Positions 46,566 through 56,551 of a stretch of 64,000 bases of DNA are shown here, piece by piece; position 1 is the first letter of the stretch, and each line of letters starts with the position of its first letter. Where the stretch lies: the NCBI GenBank assembly GCA_035353855.1, contig DAOQAK010000003.1:58064-122063 (forward strand), in the 5' to 3' direction. The stretch comes from Bacteroidales bacterium. Its GTDB lineage: Bacteria > Bacteroidota > Bacteroidia > Bacteroidales > CG2-30-32-10. The translations under genes were made by a program, and so were the position numbers. Below the pieces are notes generated by a model. That model saw nothing but the letters and a program-made list of their open reading frames with translations. It had not been told where the DNA came from and searched no databases.

Positions 46566-47285
46566 ATGATAAAAAAAATAATATTCACAATATCATTTGT
46601 ATTTGTAGCAACAACATTGTTACAGGCACAATGCGATCCCGACACCACTTTCACTTCTCCGGGAGTATACCCTGATACTGCTACAAATCTCCCTTTATGC
46701 TATGCTACGCTTCCATATTCCGGAGTAATTACAACGGTAGTTCCTGTTGATACTAATTCCATGCCTGTAGATTCCATGGGAGTAATAAATGTTACCGGGC
46801 TTCCTGCAGGTTTTAGCTGGGCTACCAATACACCATCGCATTTCTGGCATGGAGGAGAAACCGGATGCTTTGTAATATCAGGCACAGCATCGAATGAACA
46901 GGTTGGAACTTATCCTCTAAAAATTTATGTAAATGCATATGTAATTGGATTTCTTACCCGCGATACTGTTCTGGGATATAAAATAATTATAAAAGACTCT
47001 GCTTCCGGCGTTATCGATGAATTTAATATAGAAGATAATATCTCAATAAATATATATAATAATCCATCCGGGAATTCGGTTACTATTACTGTTCACTCTT
47101 CATATGATTTAAAAAATTCTTTTGCTATAATTACTGATATCACCGGAAAAGAATGCAAGCGTTTTGATAATCTTTATGGGAAAGAATACATACTAAGTAA
47201 AGGAGGTCTTTCAAAAGGCATCTATATTTTTTCCATTTTTGATAAAGAAAAAATAATTGCTAAAAAGAAAATTGTAATAGAATAA
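46566..47285 (+). CDS. T9SS type A sorting-domain protein
   Basis: A 239-residue exported protein with a signal peptide ending LLQAQ. The middle (about 22-150) is a beta-rich domain with FTSPGVYPDTATNLP and NVTGLPAGFSW (resembling domains in secreted Bacteroidota proteins). The C-terminal sorting tail reads SINIYNNPSGNSVTI and ends KKKIVIE. It lies just upstream of the TonB receptor gene on the same strand. The role is unknown; surface anchoring or release is inferred from the tail. Confidence 0.8.
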   Translation: MIKKIIFTISFVFVATTLLQAQCDPDTTFTSPGVYPDTATNLPLCYATLPYSGVITTVVPVDTNSMPVDSMGVINVTGLPAGFSWATNTPSHFWHGGETGCFVISGTASNEQVGTYPLKIYVNAYVIGFLTRDTVLGYKIIIKDSASGVIDEFNIEDNISINIYNNPSGNSVTITVHSSYDLKNSFAIITDITGKECKRFDNLYGKEYILSKGGLSKGIYIFSIFDKEKIIAKKKIVIE

Positions 47286-47365
47286 ACGGATAGCCTAATC
47301 CGTATTTTATTGAACCTTTATTTATTTTAAAACCTTTTAACCATAGAAAAGTTTTTATAAATAAA

Positions 47366-47373
47366 TATCTTTG
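47366..47373 (+). promoter_or_regulatory. Candidate -7 box (TATCTTTG) for the TonB receptor gene
   Basis: TATCTTTG matches TAnnTTTG and lies 26 bases before the ATG at 47400. Confidence 0.5.
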
Positions 47374-47399
47374 TACATTATCATTCAATTTGAAAAAGC

Positions 47400-49730
47400 A
47401 TGAAATTCTTTTACTCTTTTTTATTTTTTATAACCTTGTCTGCTTTTACAAATGCTCAAAAAACAGCTATTACCGGAAAAGTAATTGATTCAAAAACCAA
47501 AGAACCACTAGTTGGCGTTACTGTTGTTGCTGATGATATCAATGCCGTTTCAACTGATATTAACGGATTTTACACACTTGTTTTAATAGCAGGCAATCAC
47601 ACCATAGCTTTCAAATATATAGGCTACACTACCGAAATAAAAAAAATCAGTATCAAAGAAGGGGAACTTCAAACAATCAATATTAGCGTTACACCTTCAT
47701 TAAGCATGCTCGACGAAATAGTTGTAAGCGCCGGAAAATTCGAACAAAAAATGTCGGATGTTACTGTTTCTATCCAAACAATTAAACCAAGCATGATAGA
47801 AAATAACAATACAAATTCCATAGAAACTATAATTAATAAAACGCCGGGAGTAATCATCATGGATGATCAGGCAAGTATAAGAGGAGGCAGCGGTTACAGC
47901 TACGGCGCAGGAAGTCGTGTTTTATTGCTTGTTGACGATCTTCCTATGCTTTCAGGTGATGCAGGTGATGTAAAATGGGATTTTGCTCCTGTGGAAAATA
48001 TTGAACAAATAGAAGTCATTAAAGGTGCCTCTTCGGCATTATACGGATCTTCGGCACTAAATGGAATTATCAATATCCGCACAGCTTATCCCGGTAACAA
48101 GCCTCAAACTAAAATTATTGTCAATACAGGATTATACAATAACCCCCGGCGAAAAGAAATTATATGGTGGGGAACTGCTCAGCCAATTTTTGCCGGAACA
48201 CAATTCCTGCATTCAAGAAAAATAGGTAATTTCGACCTTTCTGTTGGAGCCAATTTATTTTCAGATCAGGGATACAGGGAAAATAATAACAGGCAGAGAT
48301 GCCGTTTCAATATCAATACAAGATACAGAGATAAAAAGATAAAAGGGCTTAGCTATGGATTAAATGCCAATATGATGAATGTAAAAGGAAATGAATTTTT
48401 ATTATGGCATGACGGAGATTCGGGAGTTTACAGACCTTCAGAAAATTATTCTCAGCAAATGAACAATAGCCGTTTAAATATTGATCCGTACATAGTTTAT
48501 TATAATGATAAAGGAAATCGTCACAGTTTAAAAAGCCGGTTTTATCAGATCAATAACAATAATAATACAAACCAGTCGACACGTACTTATTTGTTTTACG
48601 GAGAATACCAATTCCAGAAACACTTTAAAAAAGGTCTTACAATAACAACAGGTCTTTCGGGAACTTATAATTATGCTGTTTCGGACCTTTATGGTAACAA
48701 AAATCATTATGTATCAAGCGAAGGATTATTTGCACAATTTGATAAAAAAATAAACCTATTTACACTTTCATTAGGTGTAAGGTATGAGATATATAAAATG
48801 GACCAGGATCAGGATAATTCAAAACCGGTATTCCGAACAGGACTGAACTATGAATTAACCAAATCAACTTTTTTAAGAGGTTCATTCGGACAAGGTTTCA
48901 GGTATCCTTCCATTGCAGAAAAATATATTACATCTTCTGTTGGAACTCTTAAAATATTTCCAAATGATTATTTACGTCCCGAAACAGGCTGGAGTGCAGA
49001 AATAGGTTTTAAACAAGGTTTTAAAATCAGCAGTTGGTTTGGTTATATTGATGTTGCCGGATACTGGACTCAATATCACGATATGATAGAATTTACTTTT
49101 GGGCAACACTATCCTGATTCATTAAATATTATTACACCAACCTATCAGCAATTTATTGATTATACAGGATTCAAAGCATATAACATCAGCAATGCTCAAA
49201 TAAATGGTATAGATATTACAATGATCGGAGAGGGAATAATATTTGGTCTGCCTACTACAATAATGGCAGGATACACTTATACAAATCCTACCGACCTGGA
49301 TATAAAAAGAGATTCGCTAAAATCCGGCGGCAGCAATGTTCTTAAATACCGGTTTTATCATTCGGCAAAAATTGATTTTGAAATTTCATACAATAAGATT
49401 ACTGCTGATATAAGTATGAACTATCATAGTTTTATGATCAATATTGACAAAGCTTTTGAAGATACTTTACGTTCGCCAAATGGCACACCATTATATACTC
49501 TCGAAAATGGGATAAAAAAATATATCATGTTTTTGCCAGGGTTAAAAGAATACCGCAATAAGCATCATACCGGGGACATCGTTTTTGATGCAAGAATTTC
49601 TTACCAGTTTACAGAAGAATCAAAAATATCAGTTATAGCAAAAAATGTTTTTAACAGGGAATATATGTTACGTCCCGGCGATGTACAACCTCCGCGAAGT
49701 ATAGCTATTCAATATACCATGAAATTTTGA
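47400..49730 (+). CDS. TonB-dependent outer-membrane receptor
   Basis: A 776-residue receptor. After a signal peptide (about 1-19) comes a carboxypeptidase-regulatory-like domain (ITGKVIDSKTKEPLVGVTVVADD), then a plug (residues about 110-230, VSAGKFEQK...SIETIINKTPGV and VEVIKGASSALYGSSALNGIINI) and a large barrel ending AIQYTMKF with a terminal aromatic. These import specific ligands (siderophores, vitamins or glycans) using TonB energy. The ligand is not readable and no SusD partner is nearby. Its stop overlaps the glycosyltransferase start by four bases. Confidence 0.93.
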   Translation: MKFFYSFLFFITLSAFTNAQKTAITGKVIDSKTKEPLVGVTVVADDINAVSTDINGFYTLVLIAGNHTIAFKYIGYTTEIKKISIKEGELQTINISVTPSLSMLDEIVVSAGKFEQKMSDVTVSIQTIKPSMIENNNTNSIETIINKTPGVIIMDDQASIRGGSGYSYGAGSRVLLLVDDLPMLSGDAGDVKWDFAPVENIEQIEVIKGASSALYGSSALNGIINIRTAYPGNKPQTKIIVNTGLYNNPRRKEIIWWGTAQPIFAGTQFLHSRKIGNFDLSVGANLFSDQGYRENNNRQRCRFNINTRYRDKKIKGLSYGLNANMMNVKGNEFLLWHDGDSGVYRPSENYSQQMNNSRLNIDPYIVYYNDKGNRHSLKSRFYQINNNNNTNQSTRTYLFYGEYQFQKHFKKGLTITTGLSGTYNYAVSDLYGNKNHYVSSEGLFAQFDKKINLFTLSLGVRYEIYKMDQDQDNSKPVFRTGLNYELTKSTFLRGSFGQGFRYPSIAEKYITSSVGTLKIFPNDYLRPETGWSAEIGFKQGFKISSWFGYIDVAGYWTQYHDMIEFTFGQHYPDSLNIITPTYQQFIDYTGFKAYNISNAQINGIDITMIGEGIIFGLPTTIMAGYTYTNPTDLDIKRDSLKSGGSNVLKYRFYHSAKIDFEISYNKITADISMNYHSFMINIDKAFEDTLRSPNGTPLYTLENGIKKYIMFLPGLKEYRNKHHTGDIVFDARISYQFTEESKISVIAKNVFNREYMLRPGDVQPPRSIAIQYTMKF

Positions 49731-50818
49731 AATCAAAAAAAAACATATTAATCTGTCCGCTTGATTGGGGTCTTGGTCATGCCACCCGCTGTGTGCCAAT
49801 TATAAAAGAATGTATACATCAAGGAGCAAATGTCATTCTTGCGGCAAGCAACCGACCATTAGCCTTTCTGAAAAAAGAATTTCCAAATTTAACCTTCATT
49901 GACTTTCCCGGATACAATATAAAATACCCGGAAAACGGGAAAATGGTATTCTCTATGCTTAAATCAGCGCCGGGAATATTGAAAGCAATTAAAAATGAAA
50001 AGAAAATACTTGAAAAAATTATTCATGATTATAATATCGATATTGTAATATCTGATAACCGGTTTGGATTGCAAAGTAAAGACGCATATTGCATTTACAT
50101 AACACACCAGGTTATGATAAAATGCCCACCATCACTTAGTTTCCTGGAAAAATACCTATATAAAATACATCGTTCATATATTAAAAAATACGACGAATGC
50201 TGGATCCCTGATTTTGCAAATGGAATAAATCTTTCAGGTGATTTATCACATAAATATCCTGCTCATAAAAACACTTTTTTTATACAACCGCTTAGTCGAT
50301 TCAACCTGTTAAAGCCGGAAGAAAAAAAATCGGATAAAAAATATGATGTGATTGTTGTTCTTTCCGGACCCGAGCCACAACGAAGTATATTTGAAGAAAT
50401 CGTCCTGGAGCAGGCAAAAACAATGAACCATATTAAATTTCTTTTTGTCAGAGGAATCACTGAAGAAGTACAGGATATAAAACAAAAGGAAAATATAAGC
50501 ATGGTTTCACACCTTGAAACGGAAGCATTGCGAAAAGCAATGATTGAATCCGGATTGATTATATGCAGGCCCGGATATTCAAGCATCATGGATATTGTGA
50601 AGCTGAATAAAAATGCTGTTTTCGTTCCTACGCCCGGTCAAACAGAACAGCTATACCTTGCAGGATATTTTCTTTCCAGAAATATTTTCTATAGTACGAA
50701 CCAGGAAGATTTCAACCTCGATAACTGTTTGTTAAAATCCTACTATTATAAAGGCATTGGGTTGATATATAATTCGAATATTCTTTCCGAAAGGTTAAAT
50801 TTTTTGCTCAATCAATGA
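49727..50818 (+). CDS. Glycosyltransferase (GT-B-like)
   Basis: A 363-residue protein; the start chosen is TTG at 49727 overlapping the preceding stop. It opens NILICPLDWGLGHATRCVPI, with GLGHATR as the GT-B donor-side glycine-rich turn, and later carries ICRPGYSSIMDI and PTPGQTEQLYLAGYF as in MurG/MGT-like enzymes. Substrates are unknown. It overlaps the TonB receptor gene and is followed by a GtrA-type gene, so a lipid-linked sugar pathway is possible. Confidence 0.82.
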   Translation: MKSKKNILICPLDWGLGHATRCVPIIKECIHQGANVILAASNRPLAFLKKEFPNLTFIDFPGYNIKYPENGKMVFSMLKSAPGILKAIKNEKKILEKIIHDYNIDIVISDNRFGLQSKDAYCIYITHQVMIKCPPSLSFLEKYLYKIHRSYIKKYDECWIPDFANGINLSGDLSHKYPAHKNTFFIQPLSRFNLLKPEEKKSDKKYDVIVVLSGPEPQRSIFEEIVLEQAKTMNHIKFLFVRGITEEVQDIKQKENISMVSHLETEALRKAMIESGLIICRPGYSSIMDIVKLNKNAVFVPTPGQTEQLYLAGYFLSRNIFYSTNQEDFNLDNCLLKSYYYKGIGLIYNSNILSERLNFLLNQ

Positions 50819-50833
50819 TTTTTTGCACCTTTG
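50803..50833 (+). promoter_or_regulatory. Candidate promoter for gtrA-like gene
   Basis: TTTG (50803-50806), 19 bases and CACCTTTG (50826-50833) form a Bacteroidota -33/-7 pair, lying partly inside the 3' end of the preceding gene. Confidence 0.45.
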
Positions 50834-50850
50834 CCGCTTAAATACTTATC

Positions 50851-51243
50851 ATGTTTTCTTTTCTTTCAGAAGATAATATATACAAATTCATAAAATTTGG
50901 AGTTGTAGGATGTTCAGGAATGGTAATCGATTTCGGGCTTACTTATCTTTTTAAAGAAATTGTAAAAATTCAAAAATATATAGCAAACACAATAGGTTTT
51001 TGCACCGCAGCAACAACAAATTTTTTCCTGAATCGGATCTGGACATTTCACAGTACTGACCCTGCAATTACCTACCAGTTTTGTAAATTTTTCTTTATAA
51101 GTCTTATCGGACTTGGCATTAACACTTTTGTTCTGTGGATACTTGTAAGTAAATACAACAAGAATTTTTATCTGTCAAAACTTTTTGCTATTGGTATAGT
51201 TTTGATCTGGAATTTTTTTATAAATCTTTACTTTACTTTTTAA
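50851..51243 (+). CDS. GtrA-family membrane protein
   Basis: A 130-residue protein with four helices. FIKFGVVGCSGMVIDFGLTYLF is the family opening, and FFLNRIWTFHS is also characteristic. GtrA-type proteins flip or assist undecaprenyl-linked sugars in some systems. It follows the glycosyltransferase gene by 32 bases. It converges with cdd. Confidence 0.9.
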   Translation: MFSFLSEDNIYKFIKFGVVGCSGMVIDFGLTYLFKEIVKIQKYIANTIGFCTAATTNFFLNRIWTFHSTDPAITYQFCKFFFISLIGLGINTFVLWILVSKYNKNFYLSKLFAIGIVLIWNFFINLYFTF

Positions 51244-51248
51244 GAAAG

Positions 51249-51737
51249 TTATTTCTTTAACCCATCGGTTTTAAAGCTCAGCGGCAGCAGGTCTTCTACT
51301 TTTTCAGCAATCAGTACTTTGCTTTTATGGCCATGCATAATTATTCTAATCTGCTTGCCATAAATATGTTCGTATTCCGAAAGCACTTGCCTGCATGAAC
51401 CGCATGGTGTTACCGGAAAATTCACTTCAAAATCATCAGAGAATGCAGTAATTGCAATAGCTTCGATAGGAACGCCGGGATATTGCGTAGATGCAGCAAA
51501 TAGGGCAACCCGCTCGGCACATAAGCCCGAAGGATATGCAATATTTTCCTGGTTACTGCCGATAACATCAACATCATTTTGCAAACGTACAGCAGCACCA
51601 ACATGAAACTTAGAATACGGAGCATAAGAAGCCTTGGTAGCTTCAATAGCCTTCAGAACAAGAGCTTTATCCTTTTCCGGTAAACAATCAACGGATTCGT
51701 ATTCCTGTATAATTGTTTTAAATTCTATATTTTTCAA
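51249..51737 (-). CDS. cdd: Cytidine deaminase
   Basis: A 162-residue enzyme, slightly longer than the usual 130. The catalytic CAE sits in GLCAERVALFAAS and the second zinc pair in TPCGSCRQVLSEY. This is the tetrameric three-cysteine type, converting cytidine and deoxycytidine to uridine forms in pyrimidine salvage. It precedes the O-antigen ligase-like gene on the same strand. Confidence 0.95.
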   Translation of the reverse strand: MKNIEFKTIIQEYESVDCLPEKDKALVLKAIEATKASYAPYSKFHVGAAVRLQNDVDVIGSNQENIAYPSGLCAERVALFAASTQYPGVPIEAIAITAFSDDFEVNFPVTPCGSCRQVLSEYEHIYGKQIRIIMHGHKSKVLIAEKVEDLLPLSFKTDGLKK

Positions 51738-51759
51738 TGTATGAATTTATTTTACAAAA

Positions 51760-53364
51760 TTATGATTTTTCTAATATTTCATTGTGTTTTTCGTTCATTA
51801 CCTCATCATTGAATTTTCTTCCAAACAATAACAACGAATTAAAAAACGCATATAAAGTAAGGCCTATCTGACTTTCAATAGTATCTTCGGTAAACATTGA
51901 AATAAAAATTATAAGGAAGAAAATCAAATAGAAAAAATTGGTTCTGTATTTTTTTATAAAAATTGGAAATAGAATTACCAATAAGAACCATAAAAATCCA
52001 ATAATTCCAAATCCCACAGCAATAGAAAGAAACTGATTATGCGAACGCAATCTCCACTTTTCATCCAAACGGGTTTGCATATCTTCATATTGTTTTTCAA
52101 ATGCTTCATTCATATCCCCTGTACCCACACCAATCAGATAATTTTTTTCAATAATCAGCAATGATACTTTCCAGTATTCATATCGCTGCAATAGGCTATG
52201 TCCATTGGGATCATTGGTTTCCCTGTAATTCTCAATTTCCCAAAGTGTTTCATAAATGCGTGATTCCAATGAATGTAGCTGCAATAAATTAACATCAGCT
52301 ATACCATTTTCAACTGCGTTAACCTCTGTATCGGTAAGCATACTAACACCTACCGAATCCTTTCGTAAACCTTTAGATGTAAGAAATCTTCTCAAAGTAT
52401 ATTTTATACCCTGACCTTTTTTGTCCGTTTCATCATATTTGTAATTACTTCTTTTATTCCATTCTTTACGAATCTCCGGTTCACAAATATATATCCACAC
52501 ATAATATCCATTTTCCACATCGTTGCTTAAAGTGTCGTGATCGTAACGATTTCCGGAAAGAGTATACAGCTCCAGGTGCTTTTCCTTTATAACAGGTTTA
52601 GTAAAATATGTTTTATAAAAGCTATTTATATAAAAAAATAAAATTGTTGGGATCAATATTATAATAAAAACAATTCCCACTTTTAAGAATGTTCTTCTTT
52701 CTCTGAATACCTGAATTATCAATAGAATTAAAAAACAAATGAATAAAATAATCAAGCCGGTAAATGATTCAAGAATAATTAAAAATATAACAAACCATAT
52801 TACCAGTAATGCAAAAAGAATTTTAATGTATCGTTTATGATTTGTTTTAAAAATAAAATATAACAGTGAAAAAACAGAAAAACAAATAAGAAGGCTTAGC
52901 CTGATATGCGACACAAATACACATATATCGCGAATATCGGAAAATTGCATGGTAAAATAATTATACATGCTGAATAAAGTGGAAATAAAAGCAGAAATAA
53001 TGGTTACCAAAATTAATGCATGGAATTTTTTATTATCCAATTGTTCAGATGTTGAAATGATAAACGGTAAAAGTAATAGTGGAAATTTTATTCTTAAATC
53101 TTTAAATGCATAATCAAAATCGCTTGTATAGATAAGTCCCAGCAAATGCAGTAAAAAAAGTGATGAAATGATAAGGGCTGTTTTATTTTTAAAAAAACTT
53201 TGTATCCTTAACCGGAAATTCCCTCCCCATAACCACGAAATTGCCAATAAGATTTCACCAATACTGATGCCTGCTTTTGATAGAGGCAATCCTGCTGCTA
53301 TAATACAAAGGCTAAAAAAATATAATTCTTTATTTCCGAAACGAATCCCGTTTTTCATCAGCAC
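51760..53364 (-). CDS. O-antigen ligase-like polytopic protein
   Basis: A 534-residue membrane protein with about eleven helices and a large loop (about 265-400). The late GVGTGDMNEAFEKQ...RSHNQFLSIAVGFGIIG pattern is typical of Wzy/WaaL-type O-antigen ligases (Wzy_C). Such enzymes join glycan polymers to lipid carriers on the periplasmic side. It lies 22 bases upstream of cdd and 12 bases downstream of the S41 protease gene, so these are probably co-transcribed. Confidence 0.82.
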   Translation of the reverse strand: MLMKNGIRFGNKELYFFSLCIIAAGLPLSKAGISIGEILLAISWLWGGNFRLRIQSFFKNKTALIISSLFLLHLLGLIYTSDFDYAFKDLRIKFPLLLLPFIISTSEQLDNKKFHALILVTIISAFISTLFSMYNYFTMQFSDIRDICVFVSHIRLSLLICFSVFSLLYFIFKTNHKRYIKILFALLVIWFVIFLIILESFTGLIILFICFLILLIIQVFRERRTFLKVGIVFIIILIPTILFFYINSFYKTYFTKPVIKEKHLELYTLSGNRYDHDTLSNDVENGYYVWIYICEPEIRKEWNKRSNYKYDETDKKGQGIKYTLRRFLTSKGLRKDSVGVSMLTDTEVNAVENGIADVNLLQLHSLESRIYETLWEIENYRETNDPNGHSLLQRYEYWKVSLLIIEKNYLIGVGTGDMNEAFEKQYEDMQTRLDEKWRLRSHNQFLSIAVGFGIIGFLWFLLVILFPIFIKKYRTNFFYLIFFLIIFISMFTEDTIESQIGLTLYAFFNSLLLFGRKFNDEVMNEKHNEILEKS

Positions 53365-53376
53365 GTTTAAATGATT

Positions 53377-55065
53377 TTATTTTTCTTTATTCAAAACAAC
53401 ACTACCATCAAGTATTCCGGAAAACTTTTTTGTATCATTAAATAATTCCTGTGCTTTTTTTACTTCAGGATCGGTTAAAAGTGATGCCTGTATTTGTCCT
53501 TTCTGGAAATAATAGCGTGATACAATCTCTATTCTTAATAAATCTGTTATTTCATCTTTATATTTTTCCAAATCTTCTTTTTTGTTATGCATCATTTTAT
53601 TTTTTAATGCTTCATATTCTGTTGCAATATCATTATAGTATTTTTCATCTTCAGCATTTTTCTTCAGTTCAGCCAACGATGATTCACTCGCTGTTGTATA
53701 ATCATAATCCTTATCGGCTATATATGAAATAAACTGTTTGTAAATTTCATCTGTGATTTTAAATTCATTAACAGGAGCAATACTTTCGTGCTGACTTCTG
53801 AATTTCGTAGCAAAATTGAATACAAGGAGTTTGGTAACCAGGCTTGCAGCAATGTCGCTATATTCATAGGGTTTAATATACATATCCGGCTCAATTCCTC
53901 CTCCATCATATACAGTGCGTCCCTTCTTGGTTTTAAATGCCACTTTCAGTGAGTCGGGAATTTTTGCCACACTACCATCTTCATTTTTCTGAGAATAATC
54001 AATTGCCTGAATGCAGCGGCCGCTGGGAATGTAATACTTTGCAATAGTAACTTTCATTTTAGTATTGTATGAAAGCGATACCACGTTTTGCACAAGACCT
54101 TTTCCGTATGTTCTCTCGCCTATTATAACACCACGGTCGATATCCTGTATTGCCCCTGCAACAATTTCTGATGCGGATGCGCTGCCCCTGTCGACCAGTA
54201 CCACAAGAGGGATTTCGCTGTCGGCAGCATTATTCAGGGTTTTATGTTCGGTATTACGTACTTTCACTTTTCCTTTTGTGCTAACCACTAAAATATTTTT
54301 ATCAATGAAAATATTGACAATATTAACTGCTTCATTAAGCAATCCTCCGCCATTTCCCCGCAGGTCGAGTATACAGTTCTTCATTCCTTTTTCTTTCAGG
54401 TCAAGGAATGCTGTCTTCACTTCTTTTCCCGCATCCTGGAAAAAATTGGAAAGTTTAATATATCCTACGTTTTCATCAACCATTCCCGAATATGAAACAT
54501 TATTTATTTTTATTTCCTTTCGCTCTATATTTTTTTCGATAGGATTTTTTTCTCCTTCTCTTTTCAATAAAATCTTCACTGTAGCTCCTGCCTGACCACG
54601 CAATATATTTGTAATATCTTCCGTGTTCTTTCCTTTCATCGACTTATTATTTATTTCAAGAATGGTATCACCTGCACGAATATCATTTTTCTGTGCGGGT
54701 GAATCGTCATAAGGAACAGATATAATAATATAATCTCCTGTTTTATGTATCAAAGCACCAATACCTCCATATTCGCCGGTTGTCATCATTTTATAATCTT
54801 CCAGTTCCGATTCGGGAATATAAACGGTGTACGGATCAAGCGATTCAAGCATTGCATCAATTGCAGTTTTTATAAGTTCACCTGGTTTGATTTCATCAAC
54901 ATAATTATTATTTAACTCCTTGTATAAGGTAGCAAAAATGTCAAGGTTCTTACCTATTTCGAAATCATCACCGGCAAAGTTATATGACATAACCACGGTA
55001 AAAACCATAGCTACTGCAATTATCCACTTCCGGGCCTTATAACAGTATTGTATATATTTTCTCAT
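53377..55065 (-). CDS. S41 C-terminal processing peptidase
   Basis: A 562-residue exported protease with an N-terminal signal/anchor (IIAVAMVFTVVMSYNFA). Domain order: PDZ (about 90-180, GIGALIHKTGDYIIIS), then the S41 catalytic domain with Ser297 (GSASASE) and Lys322 (TYGKGLVQ), 25 residues apart as in CtpA/Prc. ILDLRGNGGGLL is also present. It trims or degrades periplasmic proteins. Its substrate here is unknown. Confidence 0.93.
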   Translation of the reverse strand: MRKYIQYCYKARKWIIAVAMVFTVVMSYNFAGDDFEIGKNLDIFATLYKELNNNYVDEIKPGELIKTAIDAMLESLDPYTVYIPESELEDYKMMTTGEYGGIGALIHKTGDYIIISVPYDDSPAQKNDIRAGDTILEINNKSMKGKNTEDITNILRGQAGATVKILLKREGEKNPIEKNIERKEIKINNVSYSGMVDENVGYIKLSNFFQDAGKEVKTAFLDLKEKGMKNCILDLRGNGGGLLNEAVNIVNIFIDKNILVVSTKGKVKVRNTEHKTLNNAADSEIPLVVLVDRGSASASEIVAGAIQDIDRGVIIGERTYGKGLVQNVVSLSYNTKMKVTIAKYYIPSGRCIQAIDYSQKNEDGSVAKIPDSLKVAFKTKKGRTVYDGGGIEPDMYIKPYEYSDIAASLVTKLLVFNFATKFRSQHESIAPVNEFKITDEIYKQFISYIADKDYDYTTASESSLAELKKNAEDEKYYNDIATEYEALKNKMMHNKKEDLEKYKDEITDLLRIEIVSRYYFQKGQIQASLLTDPEVKKAQELFNDTKKFSGILDGSVVLNKEK

Positions 55066-55092
55066 AAAATGTATTTTCAGATTTAATAAAAA

Positions 55093-55314
55093 TTAAGGAA
55101 CAGGGTCGTATCCGCTTCTTCCCCATGGTCCGCATGAAAGAAATCGTTTAAGGGTCAGATAGCCACCTTTAAAAGGTCCGTATTTCCTTATGGCCTGTAA
55201 TCCATACTCCGAGCAGGTAGGAGTATATCGGCATGCTGCTGGTAATATTGGCGAAATAGCCGCTTTATAAAAATAAATCATTCCTATTAATATTTTACCT
55301 AACAGTTTTTTCAT
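55093..55314 (-). CDS. yidD: Membrane protein insertion efficiency factor YidD
   Basis: A 73-residue protein with CRYTPTCSEYGLQAIRKYG and FLSCGPWGRSGYDPVP, the family signatures. It supports YidC-mediated insertion at the inner membrane. It overlaps rnpA by 20 bases, the classic arrangement. Confidence 0.95.
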   Translation of the reverse strand: MKKLLGKILIGMIYFYKAAISPILPAACRYTPTCSEYGLQAIRKYGPFKGGYLTLKRFLSCGPWGRSGYDPVP

Positions 55315-55684
55315 ACTCTTTGAGTAAACGTTGTAAAGTTACTTTTATTTTCTCTTCCATATCTTTGTATGGTAAAATAATTTTCCCTGTATATTGAAGT
55401 GCAAGCATTATATTTTCAGGCTTTCCAAGCATCTTTTCATATACTGTTTGTTTATTCTTCCTGAATGCTTCACGAATTAAGCGTTTAATATAATTACGTT
55501 CTACTGCTTTTTTAAAATTTCTGTTAGAAACAGCAATAAGGATTTTTAATGTAAAAGGCTTTGCAGACGGATAAACCAACCATAACGCCCTGATAGGAGA
55601 AACATAAAATTCATTACCTTTCTCAAATAGTTCAAGAATAATTTTTTTTTCTGTAATCCGTTCCTTTTTTTTAAAGGTCTGCAC
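55295..55684 (-). CDS. rnpA: Ribonuclease P protein component
   Basis: A 129-residue basic protein. AVSNRNFKKAVERNYIKRLIREAFRK is the RNR-type core. It is the protein subunit of RNase P, which matures tRNA 5' ends. It overlaps yidD. The usual rpmH gene is not directly upstream. Confidence 0.95.
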   Translation of the reverse strand: MQTFKKKERITEKKIILELFEKGNEFYVSPIRALWLVYPSAKPFTLKILIAVSNRNFKKAVERNYIKRLIREAFRKNKQTVYEKMLGKPENIMLALQYTGKIILPYKDMEEKIKVTLQRLLKEYEKTVR

Positions 55685-55728
55685 GGTATATGGTGTAAAA
55701 ATCTTTTTGCAAACTTAAGCAGGTTGAC

Positions 55729-56481
55729 TTACTTACTTTTATTTGCTTTTTCAATATATTTATCAATAGCCAAAGCCATTGAGGGAGCTAACGGTGTAGG
55801 CGCCTGGATATTTAAAGTAAGCCCGGCTTCTTTTACAGCATTGGCAGTTGTAGAGCCAAAAGCAGCAATAAGCGTATCATTTTGCTTAAACTTAGGGAAA
55901 TTATGGAATAATGAACGAACACCAGCCGGACTAAACAACACAATAACATCGTATTGAGTAATATCGTATTGAGTAATATCATTTGGCAACGTGTAATAAA
56001 AAATAATACGCTTGTAATTGAATTTATTATCATCAAGAAGTTTAGGTATGTCTGATTTGATCATATCAGAACTTGGTAGAAGGAACTTCTCCGTTTTATG
56101 TTTTTTCATTAATTCAACAACTTCGGCAAAGTGTTGTTTCCCATGAAAAATTTTACGTTTCCTGTATTGAACATATTTTTGAAGATATAATGCTACCGAT
56201 TCTGAAACGCAAAAATATTTCATTGTATCAGGTACCACTACACGCATTTCGGTACAAATGCGGAAATAATGGTCAATTGCGTTTTTACTGGTAAAAATTA
56301 TTGCAGTATAATCAAGTAAATTGATTCGTTCCTGCCTGAAATCCTTTGATGGTACTCCTTCTATTTTGAAAAGTTTTTGAAAAAGGATTTTCAGGTTATA
56401 TTTTTTTGCCAATTCGAGAAAGGGATCATTCGCCTTTTCAGGCTGAGGTTGAGAAACCAGGATATTTTTTATTTTCCTCAT
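55729..56481 (-). CDS. hemD: Uroporphyrinogen-III synthase
   Basis: A 250-residue protein with the HemD pattern (KILVSQPQ, IIFTSKNAIDHYF, LPSSDM..., FSPAGVRSLF and AFGSTTANAVKEAG). It closes the tetrapyrrole ring in haem synthesis. A 15-base tandem duplication (about 55951-55980) gives NDITQYDITQYD, an in-frame repeat of five residues. It precedes rnpA with 44 bases between. Confidence 0.88.
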   Translation of the reverse strand: MRKIKNILVSQPQPEKANDPFLELAKKYNLKILFQKLFKIEGVPSKDFRQERINLLDYTAIIFTSKNAIDHYFRICTEMRVVVPDTMKYFCVSESVALYLQKYVQYRKRKIFHGKQHFAEVVELMKKHKTEKFLLPSSDMIKSDIPKLLDDNKFNYKRIIFYYTLPNDITQYDITQYDVIVLFSPAGVRSLFHNFPKFKQNDTLIAAFGSTTANAVKEAGLTLNIQAPTPLAPSMALAIDKYIEKANKSK

Positions 56482-56551
56482 CAGAATAAATAATTTATTT
56501 TAACCGTTTATTCATCTATCTTTTACTTACCTTTTTAGATATATCTTAAAA

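Noticed and set aside
47400..50818. TonB receptor cluster as a polysaccharide utilisation locus
   Set aside because: No SusD-like protein, glycoside hydrolase or hybrid two-component gene is present next to it.
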